DNA of 64,000 nucleotides, taken from the NCBI GenBank assembly GCA_963794605.1, contig CAWCEN010000002.1:558001-622000 (forward strand). Direction: 5' to 3'. How positions within the stretch are numbered: the first letter of the stretch is position 1; each line of letters begins with the position of its first letter. The translations under genes and the position numbers were made by a program. The stretch is from VAXT01 sp963794605 (GTDB taxonomy: Bacteria; Actinomycetota; Thermoleophilia; Gaiellales; Gaiellaceae). The notes beneath the pieces are model-generated. The model saw nothing but the letters and a program-made list of their open reading frames with translations. It was not told where the DNA came from and did no database searches. Positions 49,526 through 57,503 of this stretch are shown here, one piece after another.

Positions 49526-50323
49526 GTGGCGTTTGAAGAGCTGAAAGCGAAGCAGAGCGCGATGTGGGGCAACGGGCCCTACCAGAACGTGACCGAGACG
49601 CTCACCGACCTGCACGAAACGGTCATCGACCGGCTCGCACCGGCGGAAGGCGTGACCTGGCTCGACCTCGCATGCGGAACCGGTGCGATGGCCGAGTTGG
49701 CTGCAAAGCGCGGCGCGGACGTGACGGGCATCGATCTCGCACCCGCGCTGATCGAAACCGCGAAGGAACGCTCCCAGGAGCACGGCCTGGACATCGACTA
49801 CCGCGTCGGCGACTGCGAGAACCTCGATGTCCCGGACGCGTCCTTCGACGCGCTCTCGTCGACCTGCGGCGTCATGTTCGCGCCCGACCACGAGGCAACG
49901 GCCCGCGAGCTCGCGCGCGTGGTCAAGCCGGGCGGTCGGATCGGGCTCGCGAACTGGACCCCGGAGGGCGGCCTGGCGAAGATGTTCGCGATCATGAAGC
50001 CGTTCCAGCCGCCTCCGCCCGAAGGCGCCGGAGTTCCGTTCCAGTGGGGCAGCGAGGCGCACGTCCAAGAGCTCCTCGGCGACGCCTTCGAGCTCGACCT
50101 TCAGCGGCACGTCTCGCACCTGCGAGTTTCGACCGGCGAGGACTACTGGCGGCTCTTCGCGACGAGCTACGGCCCCACGAAGACGCTGGCCGAGTCGCTC
50201 GACGACGACCGGCGCGAGGAGCTCCACCGGACCTGGGTCGGCTTCTTCGAAACGAACTACGGGTCGAACGGCGAGATCGACCACGATCGGGAGTGGCTGT
50301 TCGTGTACGGGACGCGCCGCTGA
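49526..50323 (+). CDS. Class I SAM-dependent methyltransferase
   Basis: 265 residues. GTG at 49526 follows a strong ribosome site, AAGGAGG, ten bases upstream. Motif I WLDLACGTGAMAELAAKRGA (about 49-68), GIDLAPALIETAKERS and FDALSSTCGVMFAPDHEAT with VKPGGRIGLANWTPEGG are those of small-molecule methyltransferases of the ubiE-like group. Substrate unknown. It is divergent from rarA and overlaps the M20 peptidase gene. Confidence 0.85.
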   Translation: MAFEELKAKQSAMWGNGPYQNVTETLTDLHETVIDRLAPAEGVTWLDLACGTGAMAELAAKRGADVTGIDLAPALIETAKERSQEHGLDIDYRVGDCENLDVPDASFDALSSTCGVMFAPDHEATARELARVVKPGGRIGLANWTPEGGLAKMFAIMKPFQPPPPEGAGVPFQWGSEAHVQELLGDAFELDLQRHVSHLRVSTGEDYWRLFATSYGPTKTLAESLDDDRREELHRTWVGFFETNYGSNGEIDHDREWLFVYGTRR

Positions 50324-51621
50324 GCGCAACCGTCTCGCTCCGCGACGAGGTGGCGACGCTCCTCTCCGAGCTCATTCGCCTCGACACCGTCAACCCGCCC
50401 GGGAACGAGACCCGTGTGGCCGAGCACCTGCGGGGGTACCTCGAGGCGAACGGCGTCGCCTGCGAGCTGTACGCGAAGGTGCCGGAGCGCGCGAACCTCG
50501 TCGCCCGGATCCCGGGCACGGGCGACGGGCCGCGGCTGGCGTTCCTCTCGCACACCGACACGGTGCTCGCCGATGCCGCCGAATGGGAGGTCGACCCATG
50601 GTCGGGCGAGCTCCGCGACGGGGAGATCTGGGGGCGCGGCGCGCTGGACATGAAGGGTCAGGTGGCCGCGACCGCGGTCGCGATGGCCTCGCTCGCTCGC
50701 GATGGTTTCCAGCCCACCGGCGACGTGATCTTCATCGCCGCAGCCGACGAGGAGGTGGGCGTCGACTTCGGGCTCGCGTGGCTGTGCCGGGAGCATCCGG
50801 ACGCTGTTCGCGCCGAGTACTCGATCAACGAGGGCGCCGGTGACCGGATCGAGCTCGCCGGCAGGCCGTTCTACCTCGCCTCGACCGCAGAGAAGATGAG
50901 CTCGCCGTTCGTGCTCCGGGTGCGCGGGCGGAGCGGGCACGCATCGATGCCGTCGATCGCGGACAACGCGCTCGTCAAGGCGGCGAAGCTGATCGAGCGC
51001 CTCGGCGAGTTCAAGCCGGAGCCGCGCGTAGAGCCTGAGGTCGCCGCGCTCTTCGAGGCCGCTGTCGGCGCGCCTCCGGAGGATGCGGACCAGGTGCTCG
51101 AGGCCGCGCGCATGGTCGACCCGATCGCCGTCGAGCTCGTCGAGCCGCTCCTCGGGATGACCGTCTCTCCGACGATGGTGACGGCGTCGCAGAAGCGGAA
51201 CGTGATCCCGGCGCTCTGCGAGGTGACGGTCGACTGTCGCCTCCTGCCCGGCCAGACGCAGGCCGAGGCGGAGCCGGTGATCCGGGGCATCCTCGGCGAG
51301 AGTGACTACGAGCTCGAGTGGGTCGAGGGCCATGGCGGGACGCGTTCGCCGATGGAAGGGCCCCTCTGGGCTGCAATCGCGGGCTGGGTCGCGGAGACCG
51401 AGCCGGAGGCGGCCTTGGCGCCGATCTGCCTCTCCGGTTTCACGGACAGCCACTGGATGCGCGACGCGTTCGGAACGGTCGCGTACGGGTTCTTCCCGCT
51501 GCGTTACATGGACCCGCAGGTCGCAACGCGGCTCGTCCACTCGGCGAACGAACGCGCGCGTGTCGACGATCTCGAGCTCGGCGTCGACTTCCTGCGCTCT
51601 GCAGCGCGGGCCATGAGCTAG
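50293..51621 (+). CDS. M20 family metallopeptidase
   Basis: About 442 residues from GTG 50293, or 433 from CTG 50320. The CTG overlaps the preceding stop as CTGA and would give the usual short N-terminus SATVSLRDEVATLLSELIRL. Zinc ligands: His/Asp in LSHTDTVL, Asp in GRGALDMKGQVAA, EE in AAADEEVGVDFG, later Asp/Glu in INEGAGDR and a C-terminal His near DSHWMRDAFG. A dimerisation domain lies between about 185 and 300. Family members cleave dipeptides, acyl-amino acids or succinyl-diaminopimelate; the substrate is not decided here. Confidence 0.87.
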   Translation: MAVRVRDAPLSATVSLRDEVATLLSELIRLDTVNPPGNETRVAEHLRGYLEANGVACELYAKVPERANLVARIPGTGDGPRLAFLSHTDTVLADAAEWEVDPWSGELRDGEIWGRGALDMKGQVAATAVAMASLARDGFQPTGDVIFIAAADEEVGVDFGLAWLCREHPDAVRAEYSINEGAGDRIELAGRPFYLASTAEKMSSPFVLRVRGRSGHASMPSIADNALVKAAKLIERLGEFKPEPRVEPEVAALFEAAVGAPPEDADQVLEAARMVDPIAVELVEPLLGMTVSPTMVTASQKRNVIPALCEVTVDCRLLPGQTQAEAEPVIRGILGESDYELEWVEGHGGTRSPMEGPLWAAIAGWVAETEPEAALAPICLSGFTDSHWMRDAFGTVAYGFFPLRYMDPQVATRLVHSANERARVDDLELGVDFLRSAARAMS

Positions 51622-51637
51622 GCGCTACGCTCAGTCG

Positions 51638-52417
51638 ATGGCCGACGAACCGATCCGCCTGGGCGGGATGGCGCTCACGAACGGCGTGCTCGTGCACGGG
51701 CCGAACTCGTGGGCGTGCGCGATCCGGACGCCCGACGGGCGGCTCGAGGTCGCATCCGAGCTGAAGCGGTACCGCGCGTCCGATGTCACGAACCCGTTCC
51801 TCCGGGGGCCGGCCCGCCTCGCGGAGGCGATTGCGCTCCTTCCGCAGGCGCGTCGCCGCCTCCCTGGCGCGAAGCTGCCCTTCGAGCGGCCGCGGGTGCT
51901 GACGGCGATGATCGCCGGCGCGGTCGTGACCCAGATCGCCCGCGGCTCGAAGAGCCTCACGCCGGCCGCGCGCGAGATCGTCGCGGCGATCGCCTCACTG
52001 GCTCCCGCGGCAGTCGCGCTGCGCTCCTCCGAGCTCGCCGCCTACCACGGCGCGGAGCACATCGCGATCGGCACCTACGAGCACGGCGAGGCGCGCGACA
52101 AGGAGCACGAGCGCTGCGGCTCGCATCTCGTCGGCCCGCTTCTCGGCACGCTCATGATCGGCAACGTCCTCGCCTCCCGGGCGCCGCGCCAGTTCCGGTT
52201 CGCCGCGCGCGGCCTCGCGTCCGTGGCCGCTGTTGCAGTCGCGACCGAGATCTTCTCGTGGATGGTGCGCAACCCGGAGCATCCGCTCTCGAAGGCACTC
52301 GCGAAGCCAGGGCACGAGCTCCAGTACCGCCTCGCGACAGCCGAGCCGACCCCGGAGCAGCTCGAGGTCGCCGAAGCGGCGCTCGCCGCGTGCCTCGCGC
52401 TCGAGGATGGTCACTGA
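51638..52417 (+). CDS. DUF1385 family membrane protein
   Basis: 259 residues. DUF1385 signatures: IRLGGMALTNGVLVHGPNSW at the N-terminus, AAYHGAEHIAIGTYEHGEA (the family's YHGAEH), ERCGSHLVGPLLG and KPGHELQYRLATAEPTPEQL at the end. Hydrophobic segments lie at about 88-105, 110-128 and 165-212. Function is unknown; in many bacteria the gene sits near prfA and rpmE, which is not the case here. ATG start at 51638. Its stop touches the first block of the dispersed repeat. Confidence 0.85.
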   Translation: MADEPIRLGGMALTNGVLVHGPNSWACAIRTPDGRLEVASELKRYRASDVTNPFLRGPARLAEAIALLPQARRRLPGAKLPFERPRVLTAMIAGAVVTQIARGSKSLTPAAREIVAAIASLAPAAVALRSSELAAYHGAEHIAIGTYEHGEARDKEHERCGSHLVGPLLGTLMIGNVLASRAPRQFRFAARGLASVAAVAVATEIFSWMVRNPEHPLSKALAKPGHELQYRLATAEPTPEQLEVAEAALAACLALEDGH

Positions 52418-52489
52418 GGCGCCGCTTGCGGTGCCGCACTCAGGGCACGTGGCTTTGCCGCGGGCCCGTCTGAAATGACCGGTCGACCC
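52417..52489. repeat. Copy 3 of the dispersed intergenic repeat
   Basis: AGGCGCCGCTTGCGG (52417-52431), CTCAGG (52439-52444) and GAAATGACCGGTCGACCC (52472-52489) match the copy in the dnaN-recF spacer block for block. The inner spacing is longer here (a 27-base insertion). The ATG used as the start of the next gene is part of the last block. Confidence 0.6.
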
Positions 52490-53590
52490 ATTCGAACTTC
52501 GACCGAGACGGCTACTTCGCCTAGGCGCAAGCGCCTCGAGCCCGAGGTCTTCGACCTGCCGGTCGAGAAGATGCGGGCCGGCTACTACACCGACGCCTAC
52601 TTCAACCACGCCCGAGACGCGCTGCTCGAGGATGGGCGCCATCCGCGCGTCGTCATGCAGGTCTTCCAGAAGGAGAGCTCGTACCTGGGCGGGATGGACG
52701 AGGCGATCGCGATCCTCAAGCTCTGCTCGCACGACTGGGACCAGCTGACCGTCCACGCGCTCTACGACGGCGACCTGATCGAGCCATTCGAGCCGGTCAT
52801 GCACGTCGAGGGCGACTACACGCTCTTCGCGCACCTCGAGACCGTGTACCTGGGAGTGCTCGCGCGCAGGACGCTGATCACGACGAACGTCGTCCGTGTG
52901 CTCGAGGCCGCCCGGGGCAAGCCGATCATCTTCATGCCGGCGCGGCACGACCATCACCGCGTCCAGACCGGTGACGGCTACGCGGCGCACATCGCGGGCC
53001 AGATCGTCGGTGCGCCGATCGGCGTGACCACTGACGAGCAGGCGTCCTGGTGGGGCGGCAAGGGCGTGGGCACCGTTCCGCACTCGCTGATCGCCTCGTT
53101 CGGCGGCAACACGGTGCTCGCGGCGACGAAGTTCGTAGAGTGGGCGCCAGACGACTTCAACGTGACCGTGCTCGTCGACTTCGAGAACGACTCGGTCGCG
53201 ACGGCGCTCGACGTGGCGCGCGCACTCGGCCCGCGGCTCTGGGGCGTGCGTCTAGACACGTCTGAGAACCTCGTCGACAAGTCGCTGTGGCACGAGATGG
53301 GCGATTTCCGTCCGACCGGGGTCAACGAGTGGCTCGTGCGCAGGGTGCGCGACGCGCTCGACGCGGACGGCTTCGAGCACGTGAAGATCGTGGTCTCGGG
53401 CGGGTTCACGGTCGAGAAGATCGAGGCGTTCGAGCAGGCGGGGGTGCCGGTCGACTCGTACGGCGTCGGCTCATCGCTGATCCGGGGACAGAACGACTTC
53501 ACCGCTGACGTCGTGATGACCGACGGCCGCCCGTCCGCGAAGGTCGGGCGGCAGTTCAGGGCGAACGAGCGGCTCGAGCTCGTCAGCTGA
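52475..53590 (+). CDS. pncB: Nicotinate phosphoribosyltransferase
   Basis: Up to 371 residues; makes nicotinate mononucleotide in NAD salvage. The conserved protein begins VFDLPVEKMRAGYYTDAYFN (about 25-44), and FMPARHDHHRVQTGDGYAAH, VDFENDSVATALDVARALGP, LDTSENLVDKSLWHEMG and VSGGFTVEKIEAFEQAGVPV with GVGSSLIRG form the phosphate and ring-binding sites. The only in-frame start upstream is ATG 52475, inside the dispersed repeat. The first 22 residues therefore come from repeat and spacer DNA and are not conserved-looking. It is convergent with a nicotinamidase-like gene (8-base overlap). Confidence 0.92.
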   Translation: MTGRPIRTSTETATSPRRKRLEPEVFDLPVEKMRAGYYTDAYFNHARDALLEDGRHPRVVMQVFQKESSYLGGMDEAIAILKLCSHDWDQLTVHALYDGDLIEPFEPVMHVEGDYTLFAHLETVYLGVLARRTLITTNVVRVLEAARGKPIIFMPARHDHHRVQTGDGYAAHIAGQIVGAPIGVTTDEQASWWGGKGVGTVPHSLIASFGGNTVLAATKFVEWAPDDFNVTVLVDFENDSVATALDVARALGPRLWGVRLDTSENLVDKSLWHEMGDFRPTGVNEWLVRRVRDALDADGFEHVKIVVSGGFTVEKIEAFEQAGVPVDSYGVGSSLIRGQNDFTADVVMTDGRPSAKVGRQFRANERLELVS

Positions 53591-54629
53591 CGGCTTCGGC
53601 GATTCGCTCACCGATACCGGGCCACGCGGCGAGCGGGACGGTCGAGCGAACGACGTGCATCCCGGCCTCGGCGAAGCGCGCGAAGGCCGCGTCCGCCTCG
53701 TCCGTGTAGTCGACCGCTCCTGGGACGACGACCGGCGACGTGCAGTCCTCGAGCAGGTAGACGCGCCCTGCGAGCCGCTCCACCTCGCCGTCGCCCGCGA
53801 GCAGGTCGTCGATCGTCCACGCGACGCAGTGACTCTTCGCCTGGCCCGCGACGACGACCGCGTCGAAGCCGAGGAGCTGCTCGATCAGCTGCTCGTTGCG
53901 CCGGCCGAGCTCCTCGCCGTCGGGGCCGAGCGTCACCTCTGGGCCGAGGATCGAGTAGTGCTCGGTCAGCGTTTCCTCGCCTTTGACCTGGAAGGACGGC
54001 TGCGTCTCGCGCACCGCTCCGTGGAAGAAGAACGCCTCCTCGACAGCCGAGACGAGCGCGTGTCCGATTCCGCCCAGCAGCGCGTGGTAAGGCCAGATCG
54101 TCAGCTGGTACTTCCCGCCCTCGGCCAGAGCCCGCGTGTAGTGGACGAGCTGCCGCTCCGCGTAGTCCGGCTCGATCCCGAGGCTCCGGCAAACCCCCGG
54201 GTTTACCCGCCACAGGCCCGACTCGACGTCCTCGGCCGAGACGAGCGTGTACGGGTCGGGATGGTTCCCGTCCTCGTCGACGAGCCAGACTGCGTGGAAG
54301 ATCTGCAGCGCGTGGTGCGTGTCGAGGCTCGGAACGATCTGCGTGATCACGCCGAGGTTGCGATAGACGAACTCGCACAGGCGCCGGTTGTCGTCGACCG
54401 CCCCCGTCCCCGAGCGCCCGCCGACGAAGAGCTCGAAGCCGGGGATGCAGAACGTGTTCTGGACGTCGACCGCGAGCAGGCAGATGCGGAGCTCGTCGTC
54501 CTCGGCCGGCCGGATCACATGCTCCTGCGCCCACGATCGAGCCTCCCGCGCGCGGTCCTCGTACGGCACGCGCCAGACTTCTCCGACTCGCTCCGGCCGG
54601 TAGAAGTCGGGCACGGGCAGCTCGCGCAT
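53583..54629 (-). CDS. Cysteine hydrolase, isochorismatase/nicotinamidase family
   Basis: 348 residues from ATG 54629 (RELPVPDFYRPERVGEVWRV). Catalytic Asp in CLLAVDVQNTFCIPGFELFV and catalytic Cys in VVAGQAKSHCVAWTIDDLLA are present, and DTHHALQIFH supplies the metal-site His/Asp. It is about 140 residues longer than ordinary PncA. The tail-to-tail position with pncB suggests nicotinamide to nicotinate conversion feeding that enzyme, but this is inference from context. An upstream extension to 54683 is possible but adds no conserved sequence. Confidence 0.82.
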   Translation of the reverse strand: MRELPVPDFYRPERVGEVWRVPYEDRAREARSWAQEHVIRPAEDDELRICLLAVDVQNTFCIPGFELFVGGRSGTGAVDDNRRLCEFVYRNLGVITQIVPSLDTHHALQIFHAVWLVDEDGNHPDPYTLVSAEDVESGLWRVNPGVCRSLGIEPDYAERQLVHYTRALAEGGKYQLTIWPYHALLGGIGHALVSAVEEAFFFHGAVRETQPSFQVKGEETLTEHYSILGPEVTLGPDGEELGRRNEQLIEQLLGFDAVVVAGQAKSHCVAWTIDDLLAGDGEVERLAGRVYLLEDCTSPVVVPGAVDYTDEADAAFARFAEAGMHVVRSTVPLAAWPGIGERIAEAVS

Positions 54630-54688
54630 CGGACCGAGTGTAGACCCCTGCTTCAGGACTGCGGCTCCGATGCCGATGAGCAACCGGC

Positions 54689-56236
54689 ATGCCGGACATC
54701 GGGCATCTCTTGAGCGGGATCGGTGCGGTTGCCCTGGTCTGGCTGCCGGTCGTGATGGTCGGGATGATCATCTACCTGCTGTGGCGCACCGTGCAGGTGA
54801 TGCCGCGTGTCAAGACGAAGTCCGTCAACCCGAGCTCGAAGTCGTCGGTCTCATGGGACGAGGTCGCCGGGCTCGAGGAGGCGCGGGACGAGATGGAGGA
54901 GATCGTCGACTTCCTGCGCGACTCGAAGCGCTTCGCGAAGCTTGGCGCGCGCGTGCCGAAGGGGATCCTCCTCTACGGGCCGCCGGGGACCGGGAAGACG
55001 CTTCTGGCGAAGGCGGTCGCCCGCGAGTCGGGCGCGAGCTTCTACTCGCAGAGCGCCTCGGCCTTCGTCGAGATGTTCGCCGGGCTCGGCGCGGCCCGCA
55101 TCCGCAAGCTCTTCGAGCAGGCGCGCAAGGATGCGCCCGCGATCGTGTTCATCGACGAGCTCGACGCAGTTGGCGCGGCCCGCAGCGGGCACGGCATCAA
55201 CCGCGAGCAGGACCAGACGCTGAACCAGCTGCTGGTCGAGCTCGACGGCTTCAACAACCGCGACCAGGTGATCGTGATGGCCGCTTCGAACCGGCTCCAG
55301 GACCTCGACCCGGCTCTTCTCCGGCCCGGGCGTTTCGACCGGCAGATTCTCGTCTCGCCGCCCGATCTCGCCGGTCGTGAGGCGATTCTCGAGGTGCACA
55401 CGCGCGGGAAGCCGCTCGACGCGGACGTCGACCTCACTGCGGTCGCACGCCAGACCGCGGGCCTGACCGGCGCCGATCTCGCCAACATCGCGAACGAGGC
55501 GGCGATCTTCGCGGGCCGCGAGAGTCAGGAGCGCATCCACCACATCCACTTCGAGAACGCGATGGAGCGTGTCATCGCCGGCCTCCAGCAGCGCCGCGTG
55601 ATGACCGAGAAAGAGAAGAGGATCCTCGCCTACCACGAGGGTGGCCACGCGCTCATGTCGCACCTCATGGGCGAGGGCTTCCCCGTGCAGAAGGCGACGA
55701 TCGTTCCGCGAGGCCAGGCGCTCGGCTACACGTTCAACCTCCCGCAGGAGGATCGCTATCTGCACACACGCGAGGAGTTCATCGACTGGATGAAGATCGC
55801 GCTCGCCGGTCGCGCCGCGGAGCAGGTCGTGTTCGGGCGCGTCACGAACGGCGCCGCGAACGACCTCGAGAAGGTGACCGAGCTCGCGCGCTCGATGGTG
55901 TTCGAGTACGGCATGTCCGAAGGCGTCGTCTCGCGGACGATGCGCGCCGACAACTACGCGCTCTCGGAGGAGACGAAGCGCGTCCGCGACCAGGAGCAGG
56001 CACGTCTGACCGACGACGCCTACGACGAGGCCGTGCGGCTGATCACGAAGCATCGGGTGGCGCTCGATCGGCTCGCCCAGGCGCTCCTCGAGAAGGAGAC
56101 GCTCGTCCGCGCCGAGATGGAGGCGCTCCTGTCCGAAGTCGAGCCCGAGTCGCGCGCGAGCGAGACCGTCGGTCGGGTCGTTCCGCTCTCACGGGTCGAG
56201 GATGCGCCCGACGGGAGAAGCCCGGCCAGCGGATAG
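54689..56236 (+). CDS. FtsH-like AAA metalloprotease, short form
   Basis: 515 residues. One membrane segment (about 10-32), then the AAA domain: Walker A YGPPGTGKTLLAK (about 96-108), pore loop EMFAGLGAARIRKL, Walker B IVFIDELDAVGAAR, SRH RPGRFDRQILV. The zinc protease domain has HEGGH in AYHEGGHALMSHLMGE and the third ligand in NGAANDLEKVTELARS. Typical FtsH (about 640 aa) has two membrane segments and a 70-residue outer domain; both the outer domain and second segment are missing. The pore motif FVG reads FAG. ATG start at 54689. Confidence 0.9.
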   Translation: MPDIGHLLSGIGAVALVWLPVVMVGMIIYLLWRTVQVMPRVKTKSVNPSSKSSVSWDEVAGLEEARDEMEEIVDFLRDSKRFAKLGARVPKGILLYGPPGTGKTLLAKAVARESGASFYSQSASAFVEMFAGLGAARIRKLFEQARKDAPAIVFIDELDAVGAARSGHGINREQDQTLNQLLVELDGFNNRDQVIVMAASNRLQDLDPALLRPGRFDRQILVSPPDLAGREAILEVHTRGKPLDADVDLTAVARQTAGLTGADLANIANEAAIFAGRESQERIHHIHFENAMERVIAGLQQRRVMTEKEKRILAYHEGGHALMSHLMGEGFPVQKATIVPRGQALGYTFNLPQEDRYLHTREEFIDWMKIALAGRAAEQVVFGRVTNGAANDLEKVTELARSMVFEYGMSEGVVSRTMRADNYALSEETKRVRDQEQARLTDDAYDEAVRLITKHRVALDRLAQALLEKETLVRAEMEALLSEVEPESRASETVGRVVPLSRVEDAPDGRSPASG

Positions 56237-56248
56237 CATCCTCTTCGC

Positions 56249-56653
56249 GTGCGGGCGAAGGGGATCCACCATCTGGGCGTCGCCGTCGAGGACCTCGATG
56301 AGGCGGTAGACACGTACGAGCGGCTGTTCGGCGGCGAGGTCGAGGGTCGCGACACGCTCGCGTCGCAGGGCGTAGAGGCGGTTGCCGTGCGTCTGGGCGA
56401 GAGCCGCGTCGAGCTGCTCGCGTCCCTTGGTGAAGAAACGCCTGTGGGCAAGTTCCTGGCCAAGCGCGGTCCCGGGATGCATCACGTCGCCTACGCGGTC
56501 GACGACCTGCCGCAGGGGCTCGCCGACCTCGCTGGACAGGGCGTGCATGTGATCGACGACGTCCCACGTCCTGGTCTGTTCGGCCTGCAGGTCGCTTTCG
56601 TGCATCCTGAGTCCGTGCACGGAGTTCTCGCAGAGCTGGTGAGCGTTGGCTGA
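56249..56653 (+). CDS. mce: Methylmalonyl-CoA epimerase
   Basis: 134-residue vicinal-oxygen-chelate protein that interconverts R- and S-methylmalonyl-CoA in propionate metabolism. Two beta-alpha repeats are seen: GIHHLGVAVEDLDEAVDTYE with the first metal His, RVELLASLGEETPVGKFLAK with a metal Glu, and GMHHVAYAVDDLPQGLADLA with the second His. The length is normal. GTG start at 56249, 12 bases after ftsH. Mutase genes are not in the window. Confidence 0.92.
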   Translation: MRAKGIHHLGVAVEDLDEAVDTYERLFGGEVEGRDTLASQGVEAVAVRLGESRVELLASLGEETPVGKFLAKRGPGMHHVAYAVDDLPQGLADLAGQGVHVIDDVPRPGLFGLQVAFVHPESVHGVLAELVSVG

Positions 56654-56876
56654 CCAGGATCGAATCAGGATCGAGATCGGCTTCGACGGCGGTCAGGTGA
56701 TGAGCGCGCACGTCCAGATGTCGGTCGCGGACGACCTCGAGCAGTCGCTCGACGGCGCGTCCGGCGGCACGGCCCAGATCGAAGCCGAGGACGGGCGGTA
56801 CACGATCTCGCTCGCGCGAGTCGTCTACATCAAGCGGTTTTCGCGAGAAGGCCGCGTCGGCTTCAGCGGCGGTTAG
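56646..56876 (+). CDS. Small conserved-looking protein, DUF3107-like
   Basis: 76 residues, start TTG 56646 overlapping the epimerase gene by eight bases. The pattern (an N-terminal strand RIRIEIGFDGGQVMSAHVQM, a helix ADDLEQSLDG, strands RYTISLARVVYIKRF and the end VGFSGG) resembles the small DUF3107 proteins of Actinobacteria, which also end in VGFG. The resemblance is by eye and weak. No membrane segment or cysteine. Probably co-transcribed with mce. Confidence 0.6.
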   Translation: MADQDRIRIEIGFDGGQVMSAHVQMSVADDLEQSLDGASGGTAQIEAEDGRYTISLARVVYIKRFSREGRVGFSGG

Positions 56877-56920
56877 GTAGCTGGTTACAGGATCGCTCCT
56901 TCGGGCACCACTTTCAGTGG

Positions 56921-57490
56921 ATGGTGCAAGGGGCAGCGACGAGACTCGGCTACGGCGCAGCCGTCGACCTGCGACCCGTAGTCACGCGGGCGCAGGGAGG
57001 CGACCGTAGTGCGCTCGAGGAGCTCTACCTGCTCCACTTCGACCGGATCTACAGCTACCTGCAGATCAGCGTCGGCAACCGCCACGATGCCGAGGACCTG
57101 ACGACGCAGACCTTCCTCAGGATGCTCGAGTCGATCGGCCGCTTCCGCTGGCAGTCGGCACCGTTCTCGGCGTGGCTGTTCCGGATCGCGCACAACCTCA
57201 CCGTCGACCACTTCCGCGCGCGGGGGCGGTCACAGGTCGAGTTGGACGATGCCGAGCAGGACGACGAGTCGTCGGCCGAGGCGGAGGCGCTCGACTCGAT
57301 CGGCCAGTCGGGGATGCTCGAGCTGATCGACGGGCTCTTGCCGGAGCAGCGCCAGGTCCTCACGCTGAAATTCTTCTACGGCTTCCGGAACTCGGAGACG
57401 GCGGAGATCCTCGGGAAGAGCGAAGGCGCGGTGAAGTCGCTCCAGCACCGCGCGCTCGCATCGCTCGAGAGACAGCTCGTACACCCGTAG
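56921..57490 (+). CDS. ECF-type RNA polymerase sigma factor
   Basis: 189 residues. Region 2: LEELYLLHFDRIYSYLQISV then AEDLTTQTFLRMLESIGRFR and the -10 binding helix FSAWLFRIAHNLTVDHFR. Region 4: LIDGLLPEQRQVLTLKFFYG and NSETAEILGKSEGAVKSLQH. An acidic linker joins them. No anti-sigma gene is adjacent, which is unusual for ECF sigmas. ATG 56921. A 44-base spacer separates it from the preceding small gene. Confidence 0.92.
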   Translation: MVQGAATRLGYGAAVDLRPVVTRAQGGDRSALEELYLLHFDRIYSYLQISVGNRHDAEDLTTQTFLRMLESIGRFRWQSAPFSAWLFRIAHNLTVDHFRARGRSQVELDDAEQDDESSAEAEALDSIGQSGMLELIDGLLPEQRQVLTLKFFYGFRNSETAEILGKSEGAVKSLQHRALASLERQLVHP

Positions 57491-57503
57491 TAGCGTCTCG
57501 GCC

